Origin: an uncultured Erysipelotrichales bacterium
GTDB taxonomy: Bacteria; Bacillota_I; Bacilli_A; Erysipelotrichales; Coprobacillaceae
Direction: 5' to 3'
DNA: 23,371 nucleotides
Assembly (NCBI GenBank): GCA_910586805.1
Contig: CAJUJC010000021.1
Location: 1 to 23,371, forward strand
In this document: piece after piece, positions 8,438 to 15,696 of the stretch
Numbering within the stretch: the first letter of the stretch is position 1
How the letters are laid out: the number at the start of each line of letters is the position of its first letter
Notes under the pieces: generated by a model
What the model was told of the DNA's origin: nothing
Databases searched by the model: none
What the model saw: the letters and a program-made list of their open reading frames with translations, nothing else
Program-made: the position numbers and the translations under genes

Positions 8438-8927
8438 AAGTTATTTACGTCTTATAGATCACAAGCTTTTGATTATTTTGATTCTTGCTTTTATTGCTTC
8501 CCCAATTCTTTGTGGAGTAAATAAGTATATTATTTGTTTAGCATATTCTCATTATTTAACTGTTTATTTGAATAATATCTTTCTATTATTTACCTATCAA
8601 TATACTTATCGTCTAAATCAATTCACTCATCCATTGATAACAAGAATTGGATACGATCGTTTTTATTCACATTCTTATTTTTTCATAGTTGGAATGGGAT
8701 TTCTATATCATCTTATTATTTATATTGGATATTATGTATTCTTTGGACCTATTTTACCTGAAGACTTGATACTTACAATTTGCTTTATGGTTATTAATTT
8801 AATGATTGCTGGTATTGAATGTTCTATTATTTATTTACAATTAGGGAAAAAGAAGAATTTTATATATTTGGTCTTACCTATATTTATTAATTTTGTATTT
8901 CATTTTTTATGGATTAAATTTTTCTAG
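8430..8927 (+). CDS. Small integral membrane protein of the ABC cassette
   Basis: This 165-residue protein has about four or five hydrophobic segments: LLIILILAFIASPILCG, YLNNIFLLFTYQY, IVGMGFLYHLIIYIGYYVFF, LILTICFMVINLMIAGI and FIYLVLPIFINFVFHFLW. A short basic loop, LGKKKNF, precedes the last. It starts inside the previous gene (8-base overlap) with AAAGGGAGA upstream, indicating coupled translation. It ends 10 bases before the ATPase start. It is probably a second membrane subunit of the transporter. No family is recognised by motif. Confidence 0.7.
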   Translation: MTKSYLRLIDHKLLIILILAFIASPILCGVNKYIICLAYSHYLTVYLNNIFLLFTYQYTYRLNQFTHPLITRIGYDRFYSHSYFFIVGMGFLYHLIIYIGYYVFFGPILPEDLILTICFMVINLMIAGIECSIIYLQLGKKKNFIYLVLPIFINFVFHFLWIKFF

Positions 8928-8937
8928 GAGGTTTATT

Positions 8938-9546
8938 ATGTTAAAAATTCATAACTTAACAAAAGCTTTTCAAAATCATGTTGTTTTAAATCAATTATCT
9001 TTAAATATTGAAGATGGAGAATTGGTTTATATTTACGGAATTAACGGTTCAGGGAAATCTACTTTATTCAAGATTATATGTGGTATTTTAGAACAAGAAG
9101 AAGGAGAAATTCAGTTAAATGATGATGCTTATATTGGTGCATTAATTGAAAATCCTGGTTTTTTAGATAGTGAAACTTTACGTTATAATCTTCATTTCCT
9201 TGCTTCTTTGAAAAAGATTGCAACAAAAGAAAAGATAGAACATTTGTGTCAGGAATTTCATCTTGATTATTATCAACATTCCCCTATGAAGACTTTTTCT
9301 TTAGGTATGCGTCAAAAAGCTGGTATTATTCAAGCAATTATGGAAAATCAAAACTTTATTTTATTAGATGAACCAACAAGGGGTTTGGATAAAGAAGCTA
9401 TTGATATGTTTTGCCAATATATTATAAAACTTCATAACGAAGGAAAAACAATCATTATTGCTTCACATGATTTTTTAAATCAACTTCCTTTTGATCATAT
9501 TTATCATTTAAAAAATGGAGAACTCCTTTTAGATGAAAATTTTTAA
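8938..9546 (+). CDS. ABC transporter ATP-binding protein
   Basis: This single nucleotide-binding domain of 202 residues has Walker A GINGSGKST (34-42), signature-like FSLGMRQK (120-127), Walker B FILLDEPTRGLD (140-151) and the H-loop His177 in IIASHD. All key residues for ATP hydrolysis are present. The open frame extends upstream to 8893, but TAGGAGG lies seven bases before the ATG at 8938, which gives a typical MLKIHNLTKAF start. SLGMRQK with RGLD resembles CcmA/BcrA-type drug and bacteriocin ABC-2 ATPases. It overlaps the next membrane gene by 14 bases. It should energise the neighbouring membrane subunits. Confidence 0.93.
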   Translation: MLKIHNLTKAFQNHVVLNQLSLNIEDGELVYIYGINGSGKSTLFKIICGILEQEEGEIQLNDDAYIGALIENPGFLDSETLRYNLHFLASLKKIATKEKIEHLCQEFHLDYYQHSPMKTFSLGMRQKAGIIQAIMENQNFILLDEPTRGLDKEAIDMFCQYIIKLHNEGKTIIIASHDFLNQLPFDHIYHLKNGELLLDENF

Positions 9547-9988
9547 ACTCATTATGATTTATATTGGTCTCTTTATAACTATGAGTTTGATTTATGAATA
9601 TCAAAATGTCAATGATATTCTCTTTCACTCACAGTTCCCTTCTCGTTTTTATTTACATTTTGTAGGTATGCAATGTTTATATGGATATATGTATTATTGG
9701 ATTCATCTTCATTATAATGAAATGTCAACAATGATCTTAACACGTGTATCCTTTCAACATTTTTTAAAACGCATGATTTATTATAATGTGATTCTCTCTA
9801 TTGGTTTATTTCTTTTAAATATTGTTTTATTCTCTTTGTGTTTTCAGCAATTTTCAATATTTTCTATTTTTCATGAGATTATCATATGTATGTTTTTATC
9901 TATCTTTATTCTTATTTTCCAAAAAAAAGAAAAATATAACTTCACATCTTTGATATGTCTTCTTATTGTTATACATTTGATTATATAA
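9533..9988 (+). CDS. Small membrane protein, last gene of the ABC cassette
   Basis: This 151-residue protein has about four hydrophobic segments, starting LIMIYIGLFITMSLIY and ending YNFTSLICLLIVIHLII, with aromatic-rich stretches such as LYGYMYYWIHLHY. It starts 14 bases inside the ATPase gene, preceded by GGAG about 12 bases upstream, and ends just before a convergent hydrolase gene. It is probably a third membrane component of the same transporter. The family is unknown to me. The composition and the overlap support a real gene. Confidence 0.65.
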   Translation: MKIFKLIMIYIGLFITMSLIYEYQNVNDILFHSQFPSRFYLHFVGMQCLYGYMYYWIHLHYNEMSTMILTRVSFQHFLKRMIYYNVILSIGLFLLNIVLFSLCFQQFSIFSIFHEIIICMFLSIFILIFQKKEKYNFTSLICLLIVIHLII

Positions 9989-10000
9989 AAAATAAGAAAA

Positions 10001-10037
10001 AGAAATCTATATAACCATTTATTTTATATATTTTTCT
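10001..10037. terminator. AT-rich bidirectional hairpin between convergent genes
   Basis: AGAAATCTATATAA (10001-10014) and TTATATATTTTTCT (10024-10037) pair at 12 of 14 positions around a 9-base loop. A- and T-rich flanks lie on both sides. It sits between the convergent ends of the ABC cassette and the hydrolase and covers the hydrolase stop codon. The stem is weak in GC, so its strength is doubtful. Confidence 0.45.
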
Positions 10038-10944
10038 TTATAAATGTAAGAATTGTATCATAATACACTTGTGAAGCAACAGAACAACTATTGGCATGAG
10101 AAGCATGATTAACCAATAGTTTTTCTTTTGGACATGATGCAGCATTATATAACTCATCTAACATTTCACTAGGAACAAACCAATCATCTTGTCCATGTAT
10201 AAAAAGAATAGGAGTTTTACTTTTTTGAACTTGTTTAATAGGCTGAACATCTTCTAGTCTATATCCTGCTCTTAGCCATGTTGTCCAACTTGCCATTTTT
10301 AATGCAATATGACTTTGCCATTTTTCCATAGGAATATGTGTTTGAAAAACATCCCATACACTTGTATAGCCACAATCTTCAATAATAGCTTTGACTTGTG
10401 AAGGAAGTGGTTCTCCTGAAACATTTAAAACCGTTGCTCCTCCCATAGAAACACCATATAAAACAATGGAAGCTTGAGAATCAATAGACAATATATAATC
10501 AATCCATTTTAATATATCTTCTCTATCATCCCATCCCATTCCAATATAATCACCCTCACTTTGTCCATGTCCTCTTAAATCAGGTATTAAAATATTATAT
10601 TTTTGACTTTTCATTTTTTTGATTGGTGAAATAATACTTGCTCCCTCTCCTCGATAACCATGTATCATAATGACATAAACTTTACTTTTTTGATCAATAT
10701 AAGAAGCATGTAATTGTAAATTATCATCACTTTTTATATATACATCTAAACTATTTGCATTTAACCATTTTCTAGACTTTTCTAAGTCATCTTCATCAAT
10801 GGGTATATTTTCTAAAATACTTTTTGTAGAATAACGATTTAAAGTATAATCATAAACATAGTTTCCTACATATAAAGTTATACCTACAATAATAGCGAAA
10901 AGAATAAATACAGTTATGAAAGTTCTTTTGAGTGTTTTATACAC
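10024..10944 (-). CDS. Membrane-anchored alpha/beta hydrolase
   Basis: This 306-residue serine hydrolase has one N-terminal membrane segment (about residues 9-28) that probably exposes the enzyme outside. The fold is shown by the oxyanion segment IMIHGYRGEGAS, the turn PDLRGHGQSEG and the nucleophile elbow GVSMGGA with Ser166. The acid is in IHGQDDWFVP (probably Asp254) and the base in NHASHANS (probably His283). It resembles YqkD/YfhR-type hydrolases, whose natural substrates are mostly unknown. The start is GTG at 10942-10944, spaced correctly after AAAGGTGA. It is a single gene, divergent from the flavin-reductase-like gene. Confidence 0.88.
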   Translation of the reverse strand: MYKTLKRTFITVFILFAIIVGITLYVGNYVYDYTLNRYSTKSILENIPIDEDDLEKSRKWLNANSLDVYIKSDDNLQLHASYIDQKSKVYVIMIHGYRGEGASIISPIKKMKSQKYNILIPDLRGHGQSEGDYIGMGWDDREDILKWIDYILSIDSQASIVLYGVSMGGATVLNVSGEPLPSQVKAIIEDCGYTSVWDVFQTHIPMEKWQSHIALKMASWTTWLRAGYRLEDVQPIKQVQKSKTPILFIHGQDDWFVPSEMLDELYNAASCPKEKLLVNHASHANSCSVASQVYYDTILTFIKKNI

Positions 10945-10973
10945 ATGATCACCTTTCTTTCTAAAGTCTTTAT

Positions 10974-11004
10974 TTGAACATTATTGCATATATTATGCTA
11001 TAAT
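10974..11004 (+). promoter_or_regulatory. Extended -10 promoter for the flavin-reductase-like gene
   Basis: TGCTATAAT gives an extended -10 (TATAAT at 10999-11004). A possible -35, TTGAAC, lies at 10974-10979 with a 19-base spacer; the TG extension could make up for the long spacing. AAGGAGG and the ATG at 11028 follow. Confidence 0.6.
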
Positions 11005-11027
11005 AAACAAAATAAGGAGGAATTGTT

Positions 11028-11531
11028 ATGTTTCAAAAAATAGAAATAAAGGATTTGAAAATGAATCCTTTTGTAAGTATTGGTAAAGAATGGATGTTAA
11101 TTACTGCTGGTGATGAAACCAAAGTGAATACCATGACTGCTTCTTGGGGTGGTGTTGGTGTTTTATGGAATGAGAATGTTGTATCAGCATATATTCGTCC
11201 ACAACGTTATACAAAAAAGTTTGTTGATGAACAACAGTGTTTTTCTCTTTCATTTTTTAATGGAAATTATAAAAAAGAATTAGGCATTTTAGGAAGTGTG
11301 TCAGGAAAGGATAGCGACAAGATTAAAGATGTTGATTTCCATGTCACATATTTAGATGGTGTTCCTACTTTTGAAGAAGCTTCTTTTGTATTCATTGTTG
11401 AAAAAATTTATGAAGATATTTTAAAAACTGATTGTTTTATTGATAAATCTTTAGATGAGAAAAATTATCCAAATCAAGATTATCACACAATCTATATAGC
11501 AAAAATCAAAGCGGTTTATGTAAAAGCATAA
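11028..11531 (+). CDS. Flavin reductase-like FMN-binding protein
   Basis: This 167-residue cytosolic protein resembles small flavin reductase-like (split-barrel) proteins. The segment WMLITAGDETKVNTMTASWGGVGVLW carries the family's TMTAS-GG-G pattern for flavin binding. It is followed by AYIRPQRYTKKFVDEQQCFSLSFF, typical of the barrel, and by LGSVSGKDSDKI. The reductant and physiological acceptor cannot be deduced. AAGGAGG is a strong ribosome site for the ATG. Its last codons form half of a terminator hairpin, so it is probably transcribed alone. Confidence 0.85.
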   Translation: MFQKIEIKDLKMNPFVSIGKEWMLITAGDETKVNTMTASWGGVGVLWNENVVSAYIRPQRYTKKFVDEQQCFSLSFFNGNYKKELGILGSVSGKDSDKIKDVDFHVTYLDGVPTFEEASFVFIVEKIYEDILKTDCFIDKSLDEKNYPNQDYHTIYIAKIKAVYVKA

Positions 11532-11540
11532 ACCTTTTTT
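11513..11540 (+). terminator. Intrinsic terminator overlapping the flavin-reductase-like stop
   Basis: GGTTTATG (11513-11520) pairs perfectly with CATAAACC (11527-11534) around TAAAAG, followed by six T. The stop codon TAA (11529-11531) lies within the 3' arm. Confidence 0.8.
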
Positions 11541-11560
11541 GTATAAAATTCTTTTTAAAG

Positions 11561-11577
11561 ACCATAGTATATATGGT
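11561..11577 (+). promoter_or_regulatory. Hairpin covering the DUF421 ribosome binding site
   Basis: ACCATA (11561-11566) and TATGGT (11572-11577) pair perfectly around GTATA. The 3' arm contains GGT of the GGTGA ribosome site of the ATG at 11584, so folding could lower translation. Confidence 0.35.
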
Positions 11578-11583
11578 GATTTT

Positions 11584-12261
11584 ATGATTTTAGGAACAAT
11601 ATCATTATCTATTATTTCCCTCGTTGTTTTATTTATTCTTACAAAATTAATGGGTTATCGACAAATAACTCAATTAAGCATGTATGATTATATTATTGGT
11701 ATTACGATAGGAAGTATTGCAAGTGAAATGACAGTTTTGGAAAATTTTGAGGATATATCAAGACCTCTCACTGCTATGATTATTTATGCATTATTTACAA
11801 TATGTCTATCTTTGATTTCAAGACATTCTTTAAGTATAAGACATTTTATAGAAGGTAATCCTTTAACTCTTTATAAAGATGATAAAATCAAAAATGAAGC
11901 ACTGATAAAAGCGAAAATGGATGTGAATGAGTTTTTAATGCAACTTAGAATTTCTGGTTATTTTGATTTAACACAAATAGATGAAGTGATTTTAGAAACA
12001 AATGGAAGCTTTTCTATTTTTCCAAAAACAAAATATAGACCAGCTATTGTTGATGATTTATCTATTCAGCCACAAATAGAAAAACCATTGATTTCTTTAG
12101 TCATCAATGGTCAATTACTTAGAGATCAATTAAATCTTATTCATAAAGATGAAAAGTGGCTATTAGGACAATTGAAAGTACAAGGATATACATCGTACAA
12201 TCATTTACTTCTTGTTCTTTATGATAATAATGATCATATTACTATTTATCCAAAAGACTAA
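11584..12261 (+). CDS. DUF421 / YetF-family membrane protein
   Basis: This 225-residue membrane protein resembles the YetF/YdfR (DUF421) family of Gram-positive bacteria. Three hydrophobic segments at the N-terminus (ILGTISLSIISLVVLFIL, DYIIGITIGSIASEM, LTAMIIYALFTICLSLI) include the family's KLMGYRQITQLSMYDYIIG stretch. A soluble C-terminal domain follows, with KAKMDVNEFLMQLRISGYFDL and VILETNGSFSIFPK. The frame could open earlier at a TTG (11539), but GGTGA four bases before the ATG at 11584 favours the shorter form. Homologues are linked to spore and envelope roles, but the biochemical function is not established. It is separated from the upstream gene by a terminator. Confidence 0.87.
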   Translation: MILGTISLSIISLVVLFILTKLMGYRQITQLSMYDYIIGITIGSIASEMTVLENFEDISRPLTAMIIYALFTICLSLISRHSLSIRHFIEGNPLTLYKDDKIKNEALIKAKMDVNEFLMQLRISGYFDLTQIDEVILETNGSFSIFPKTKYRPAIVDDLSIQPQIEKPLISLVINGQLLRDQLNLIHKDEKWLLGQLKVQGYTSYNHLLLVLYDNNDHITIYPKD

Positions 12262-12280
12262 GTCATTTGACTTAGTCTTT
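12253..12280. terminator. Bidirectional terminator shared by convergent genes
   Basis: AAAGACTAAGTC (12253-12264) and GACTTAGTCTTT (12269-12280) form a perfect 12-bp stem around ATTT. A/T flanks on both sides could serve either strand. The stop codons of the DUF421 gene (12259-12261) and the YbjQ-like gene (12272-12274) both lie inside the stem. Confidence 0.75.
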
Positions 12281-12535
12281 ATCATCTTCTAAAACAACAG
12301 CAGTTCCTATCAAAACTGGTCTCATCTTATCTCTTAAATCAAAACAAATACCCATAACTGCATTCGCACCCCTTTTTTTCGCTTTTTCACATAAACGAGT
12401 AAGCGCAATTTCTAAACACTCTTCCCCATCTATTAAAAAACGTGTTGCCCTTAGTGTATCATCATATGCAAAAATAATACCTAAATCTTTCACAATCTTC
12501 TTTCCAGGATATACTGATAATGTTGTTGTAATCAT
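12272..12535 (-). CDS. YbjQ/UPF0145-like protein
   Basis: This 87-residue cytosolic protein is similar to the YbjQ (UPF0145, DUF74) family. It has an N-terminal strand region ITTTLSVYPGKKIVKDLGII and the typical helix-strand ALTRLCEKAKKRGANAVMGI. It ends in VLIGTAVVLE, as the family's last strand does. It is shorter than the usual 100 or so residues, through a compact middle. Homologues form pentameric small domains of unknown role, sometimes called heavy-metal-binding by similarity only. AAAGGAGGAAT precedes the ATG. An extended -10, TGTTATAAT, lies upstream on the minus strand. Confidence 0.72.
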   Translation of the reverse strand: MITTTLSVYPGKKIVKDLGIIFAYDDTLRATRFLIDGEECLEIALTRLCEKAKKRGANAVMGICFDLRDKMRPVLIGTAVVLEDDKD

Positions 12536-12575
12536 AAATATTCCTCCTTTATTTTATTATAACAAATACATCATG

Positions 12576-12594
12576 AAAATGTTTATAACATTTT
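12576..12594. repeat. 19-bp palindrome upstream of the ybjQ-like gene
   Basis: AAAATGTT (12576-12583) and AACATTTT (12587-12594) are perfect inverted arms around TAT. It lies just upstream of the minus-strand extended -10 of the YbjQ-like gene, at about the -35 position, so it may be an operator. It has no U-tract and does not look like a terminator. Confidence 0.45.
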
Positions 12595-12603
12595 GTAAAA
12601 ATC

Positions 12604-12643
12604 ATCATATTTACTATTTTAAAAATAGTAAATATGATATAAT
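12604..12643 (+). promoter_or_regulatory. 35-bp perfect palindrome overlapping a TATAAT box
   Basis: ATCATATTTACTATTTT (12604-12620) and its exact complement (12622-12638) flank one central base. The last base is also the first T of TATAAT (12638-12643), a good -10 for the gene at 12703. The position suggests repressor binding across the promoter. No protein family is named with confidence for the TTTACTA/TAGTAAA half-site. Confidence 0.55.
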
Positions 12644-12702
12644 AAATTTGAAAAGAAGAAGTTGTAGTTTGAATTAATCAATAGAGAAAGAGAGGGAATA
12701 TT

Positions 12703-13041
12703 ATGCCAAGTCCAAAAATGTTGAATTTATTCATTTGTGTGGGATGTTTGACACTTGCATTCGATAATTTAAGAGAATATGAATTGAGTTATATGAATGA
12801 ACTAGCCTTATTTAGTTTTGTTGGTTTATTTATTTGTATTATATTTTTCTATGATTATTTATTTTCATGTGTTTGGGGTTGCTTAACAGGAGTCATTGTA
12901 TTTGTGCCAGCATTTTTAGCTCTTTTTGAACAAACGACAAATTATAAAGCTGTTGCTATTGATGGGATTCATTCATTAATTTTAATAATTTTCTTTGGAT
13001 TAAGACTATATAAAAAAATCAAGAAAAAAAAATCAAATTAA
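12703..13041 (+). CDS. Small four-helix membrane protein, unknown
   Basis: This 112-residue protein has about four hydrophobic segments: MLNLFICVGCLTLAF, LALFSFVGLFICIIFFYDYLF, CVWGCLTGVIVFVPAFLALF and SLILIIFFGLRLY. It ends with a lysine-rich tail, KKIKKKKSN, which probably faces the cytosol. The site AGAGGGA precedes the ATG. Its promoter is embedded in the long palindrome upstream. It lies 120 bases before a secreted-protein gene with its own possible promoter. I do not recognise a family. Size, topology and neighbour would suit an immunity or accessory protein, but this is only contextual. Confidence 0.65.
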   Translation: MPSPKMLNLFICVGCLTLAFDNLREYELSYMNELALFSFVGLFICIIFFYDYLFSCVWGCLTGVIVFVPAFLALFEQTTNYKAVAIDGIHSLILIIFFGLRLYKKIKKKKSN

Positions 13042-13059
13042 CTTATCCTCCATTGAAAA

Positions 13060-13094
13060 ATATTTGGTTAAGTCAAATATGAAATTGCTATAAA
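13060..13094 (+). promoter_or_regulatory. Candidate promoter with dyad before the secreted protein
   Basis: TGCTATAAA provides an extended -10 (TATAAA at 13089-13094). TTGGTT at 13064-13069 is a weak -35 with 19 bases of spacing. A perfect dyad, ATATTTG (13060-13066) and CAAATAT (13074-13080) around GTTAAGT, covers the -35. Confidence 0.45.
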
Positions 13095-13161
13095 TACTAA
13101 AATATAAATAAAGAAAGTGTTCATTTATCTTTAAAAAAATTATTGTAGAAGGAGGGAAAAT

Positions 13162-13974
13162 ATGAAAAAGATAAATAAGCAAATAAGTAGTATTGTTGAA
13201 TTAGTTATTTCGTTTTGTATGTTGGTGATGTTAATTCCTATTACTAAAATAAATGCTATGGATGAAAGTCAATTTATTAATGAAGAATTAGAAGTTGCTA
13301 TTATTTCAGGGGATGGAACAGCAGAAAATCCATATGTGGTAGATTATGATAAAGCTCCACATTTCAAAGAGTATATTGATAGATTGGATCAAAAGGTTTT
13401 AGCTTCTTTACATGGTGAAGTTCCATTGACCAGGGGAGTTTTAGATGGTGTTTTATCAGGAACGAAACATACTGGTCAAACAAAAGGCGGCTCTTGGGTT
13501 TATACGCGTAATGCACCTTCTCTTAGTGTAAATGGGAATATTTGGATGAAAGCTATTACCTATCAATCAAAAGTTGATACAAAAGCAGTTTATAACTTAA
13601 AGAGAGATACATACCAATGGAATAGAGTAAAAGAAATTGGTAGTACAATAGCTTCTAAACCAGCTAGTGATGCATATACTATGATTGTTAATACAGGTAT
13701 TGCTGGATCAACAGCAACTGCATTATTAAGAGGGCTAGGGAAAATAAATGCAGTATTTACTGCTATAACATTTCTTGAATTTTTTAACGATTATTTAGTT
13801 TTAAATAGATATAATACTGCAGTAAGTAAGGGATATGGAATGATACATGCTATTTACAATACATCATATAATGGCAGTTGGTATAGTCATACTTTAGAAG
13901 ATACATGGACAACAGCAGATACTGTATATGAACCTGGTTCATATTATGGTACTGGAACTTATAAGTCATTTTAA
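13162..13974 (+). CDS. Secreted protein of unknown function
   Basis: This 270-residue protein has a signal peptide: basic MKKINKQ, hydrophobic core about residues 11-29, and likely cleavage after Ala32 (KINA|MDES). The mature part opens with an acidic stretch, then GDGTAENPYVVDY (51-62), a motif seen near the start of various Gram-positive exported proteins. The middle is Gly/Ser/Lys-rich (SGTKHTGQTKGGSWVY). Residues about 172-214 form a glycine-containing hydrophobic segment (TGIAGSTATALL, INAVFTAITFLEFF). The tail is rich in Tyr, Thr and Gly. No cysteine is present after the signal, and there are no anchors. AGAAGGAGGG precedes the ATG. An extracellular toxin or bacteriocin-like role is possible but unproven; I do not recognise the family. 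Confidence 0.75.
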   Translation: MKKINKQISSIVELVISFCMLVMLIPITKINAMDESQFINEELEVAIISGDGTAENPYVVDYDKAPHFKEYIDRLDQKVLASLHGEVPLTRGVLDGVLSGTKHTGQTKGGSWVYTRNAPSLSVNGNIWMKAITYQSKVDTKAVYNLKRDTYQWNRVKEIGSTIASKPASDAYTMIVNTGIAGSTATALLRGLGKINAVFTAITFLEFFNDYLVLNRYNTAVSKGYGMIHAIYNTSYNGSWYSHTLEDTWTTADTVYEPGSYYGTGTYKSF

Positions 13975-14181
13975 AGGTTAGATTTTAGTCACTAATTATA
14001 TTTCTTAATATTTATTAAATACTTTCTTTATAAATATATTATGATTTTATGGTAATTTAAAATAATTTGTGGTTTAGATGACCACATACAATTTAAAATC
14101 TAGTATAGCGGGTTCTAAAAAGTTTTAAAGTTTACATGTGGTGATTTTGAAAAAACTTTAAAGCCATTACGTGGTATGATG
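13975..14181. other. AT-rich non-coding stretch with hairpins and repeats
   Basis: No supportable gene lies here. It contains a hairpin TGTGGT/ACCACA (14068-14086, 7-base loop). After it come two similar segments, TTTTAAAGTTTACATGTGGT and CTTTAAAGCCATTACGTGGT, about 33 bases apart. AAAGTTTT and AAAACTTT in this part can also pair. It leads directly into a good terminator at 14182. It may be a small RNA, a leader or decayed mobile-element sequence. The remaining bases to 14382 (14209-14382) show no further feature. Confidence 0.4.
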
Positions 14182-14208
14182 AAAGGCCTACTTTGATGTA
14201 GGTCTTTT
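14182..14208 (+). terminator. Intrinsic terminator of a plus-strand transcript
   Basis: AAAGGCCTAC (14182-14191) pairs with GTAGGTCTTT (14198-14207) around TTTGAT, 10 pairs with one G-U, followed by T. It lies about 210 bases after the secreted-protein stop. Confidence 0.7.
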
Positions 14209-14382
14209 GGTGCTTTAAATAATTATGGAGAAACTTAATATAAAGTTAGGTTTCCCTTTAAATTTTTATAGAGGATTTGTCTGGTTTTTAATCTCCTATT
14301 TTTCTTTATATTTTTTCCTTGATGATTTTGTTTCTTTTATTGTCTTATTGTGTTCATTTACTAAATATGTTTCATATTTGTT

Positions 14383-15681
14383 CTATAAATACATTATCTT
14401 ATTTCGTACTCTTTTAAAATTTATTAGTCCATTTGCATTTGATTTTATCAATGTAGTTATTCTTTCCTTCAATTGGTCCATTTGATATTCTTCTTTCTCC
14501 AATCCAGGTAAAGGAATATCTTATATCTTTCTTCTGTTGTTTCCCAGTTTAATGTGTTATGTTTTTTCTTTTTAAATTTTGTTTCATTCTTTTTGGCATA
14601 CTCGTATATTTCATGTAAAGTCCCATTCCATGTGTTAAACAATACATATAATTATCATAACTTCTATATCCTGCATCTGCCATTGGATAGTTTGGATATT
14701 CTCCCATATATTTATGATATCTTTCCATAAATGGGATAAATGTTCTGTATCTGCTGGTCTTTGAAATAAATTTCCATTGACTATGATACCATCACTGACT
14801 CCTATTTGTGCATTATAACATGGTCTGCTTAGTCCTGTATGACAATAATAATCAATCTTTGTCGCACACATTGTGGCATCGTGATCTGTTTTTGAACAGC
14901 TGTTTCTTTCTCCTATGTTACCTAACCAGTATTCATATTCATTAAGTTTTATATAATATTCTAAAAACAAATCATACCATCTTTAAATACTTGTTTTTCT
15001 TTTTCCTTTCCCATAAACAGGATTAATATCATTATTGACCATACATTCCATCAAGTATTGTACAATATATCCAATTTCCTGTGCATAATAAAAATAATGA
15101 TATTGAAAATCAAATCCTTTTTCATTATTTAATGATATGATATCTTCTGTTATTCTTGTAAATAACTTTTTTCTTGCATTGATGATTCTCGTTTTATATA
15201 CAAAACTATATTTATTGGCATTGGCTTCAAACTTTTTACCATCAATATATTGAATGGTTTTGTCTATATTCATAAGTTTTCCAATATTCTGACTTATATC
15301 AAAGAAGATATAATCAATATCTTCAATAAGATAATCCTTTAATAAACGTTCAAAAGCCATAAAACTAGGAGTTTCTTCTTTCATGATATACATAAATCTT
15401 ATATCATGTCTACATAAAGATTCCATGCTTCTGACATCACAAAAGCCAATCATTCTCACAAAGATAACGACCTTTAAAAGCATCACATTATCATATCCCT
15501 TTCTACCTCGACATTCTTTTCTTTTTAGATACTTATTTAAATTCACTCCTTCTAATGCCTTTAAGAAAGAAACAACCTCATCATTAGAATTTATTTTTAT
15601 TCCCAAATTTAGTGGTAAAGATAACTGAAATGCATTGTAATGATTACTGTAATTAGATTGTGTAAAAGTAGAGTTTTCCAT
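14383..15681 (-). pseudogene. IS1182-family transposase, frameshifted remnant
   Basis: Pieces of one DDE transposase can be read across three frames over about 433 codons. The first frame (15681-14983) holds the N-terminal domain, with YNAFQLSLPLNLGIKI, CRGRKGYDNVMLLKVVIF and DVRSMESLCRHDIRFMYIMK. After a shift come CSKTDHDATMCATK and GLSRPCYNAQIGVSDGIIV, ending at RPADT near 14745. After a second shift comes FIPFMERYHKYMGEYPNYP, followed by MADAGYRSYDNYMYC. A third shift near 14515 restores PGLEKEEYQMDQLKERI and SNANGLINFKRVRNKIMY before the stop. At least three frameshifts make it inactive. No terminal inverted repeats or target duplication could be identified. Confidence 0.85.
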
Positions 15682-15696
15682 AATCTAATTATACCG

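Noticed and set aside
14110..14181. Two-copy repeat as a possible CRISPR fragment
   Set aside because: Only two imperfect copies, no equal-length spacers and no cas genes.
14225..14485. Plus-strand 86-codon hydrophobic frame
   Set aside because: It is antisense to the 3' end of the transposase remnant and its downstream region, has a composition-driven hydrophobic profile and no ribosome site, though a weak chance of a small membrane protein remains.
15383..15628. Plus-strand frame inside the transposase remnant
   Set aside because: Antisense to clear IS1182 N-terminal domain coding.
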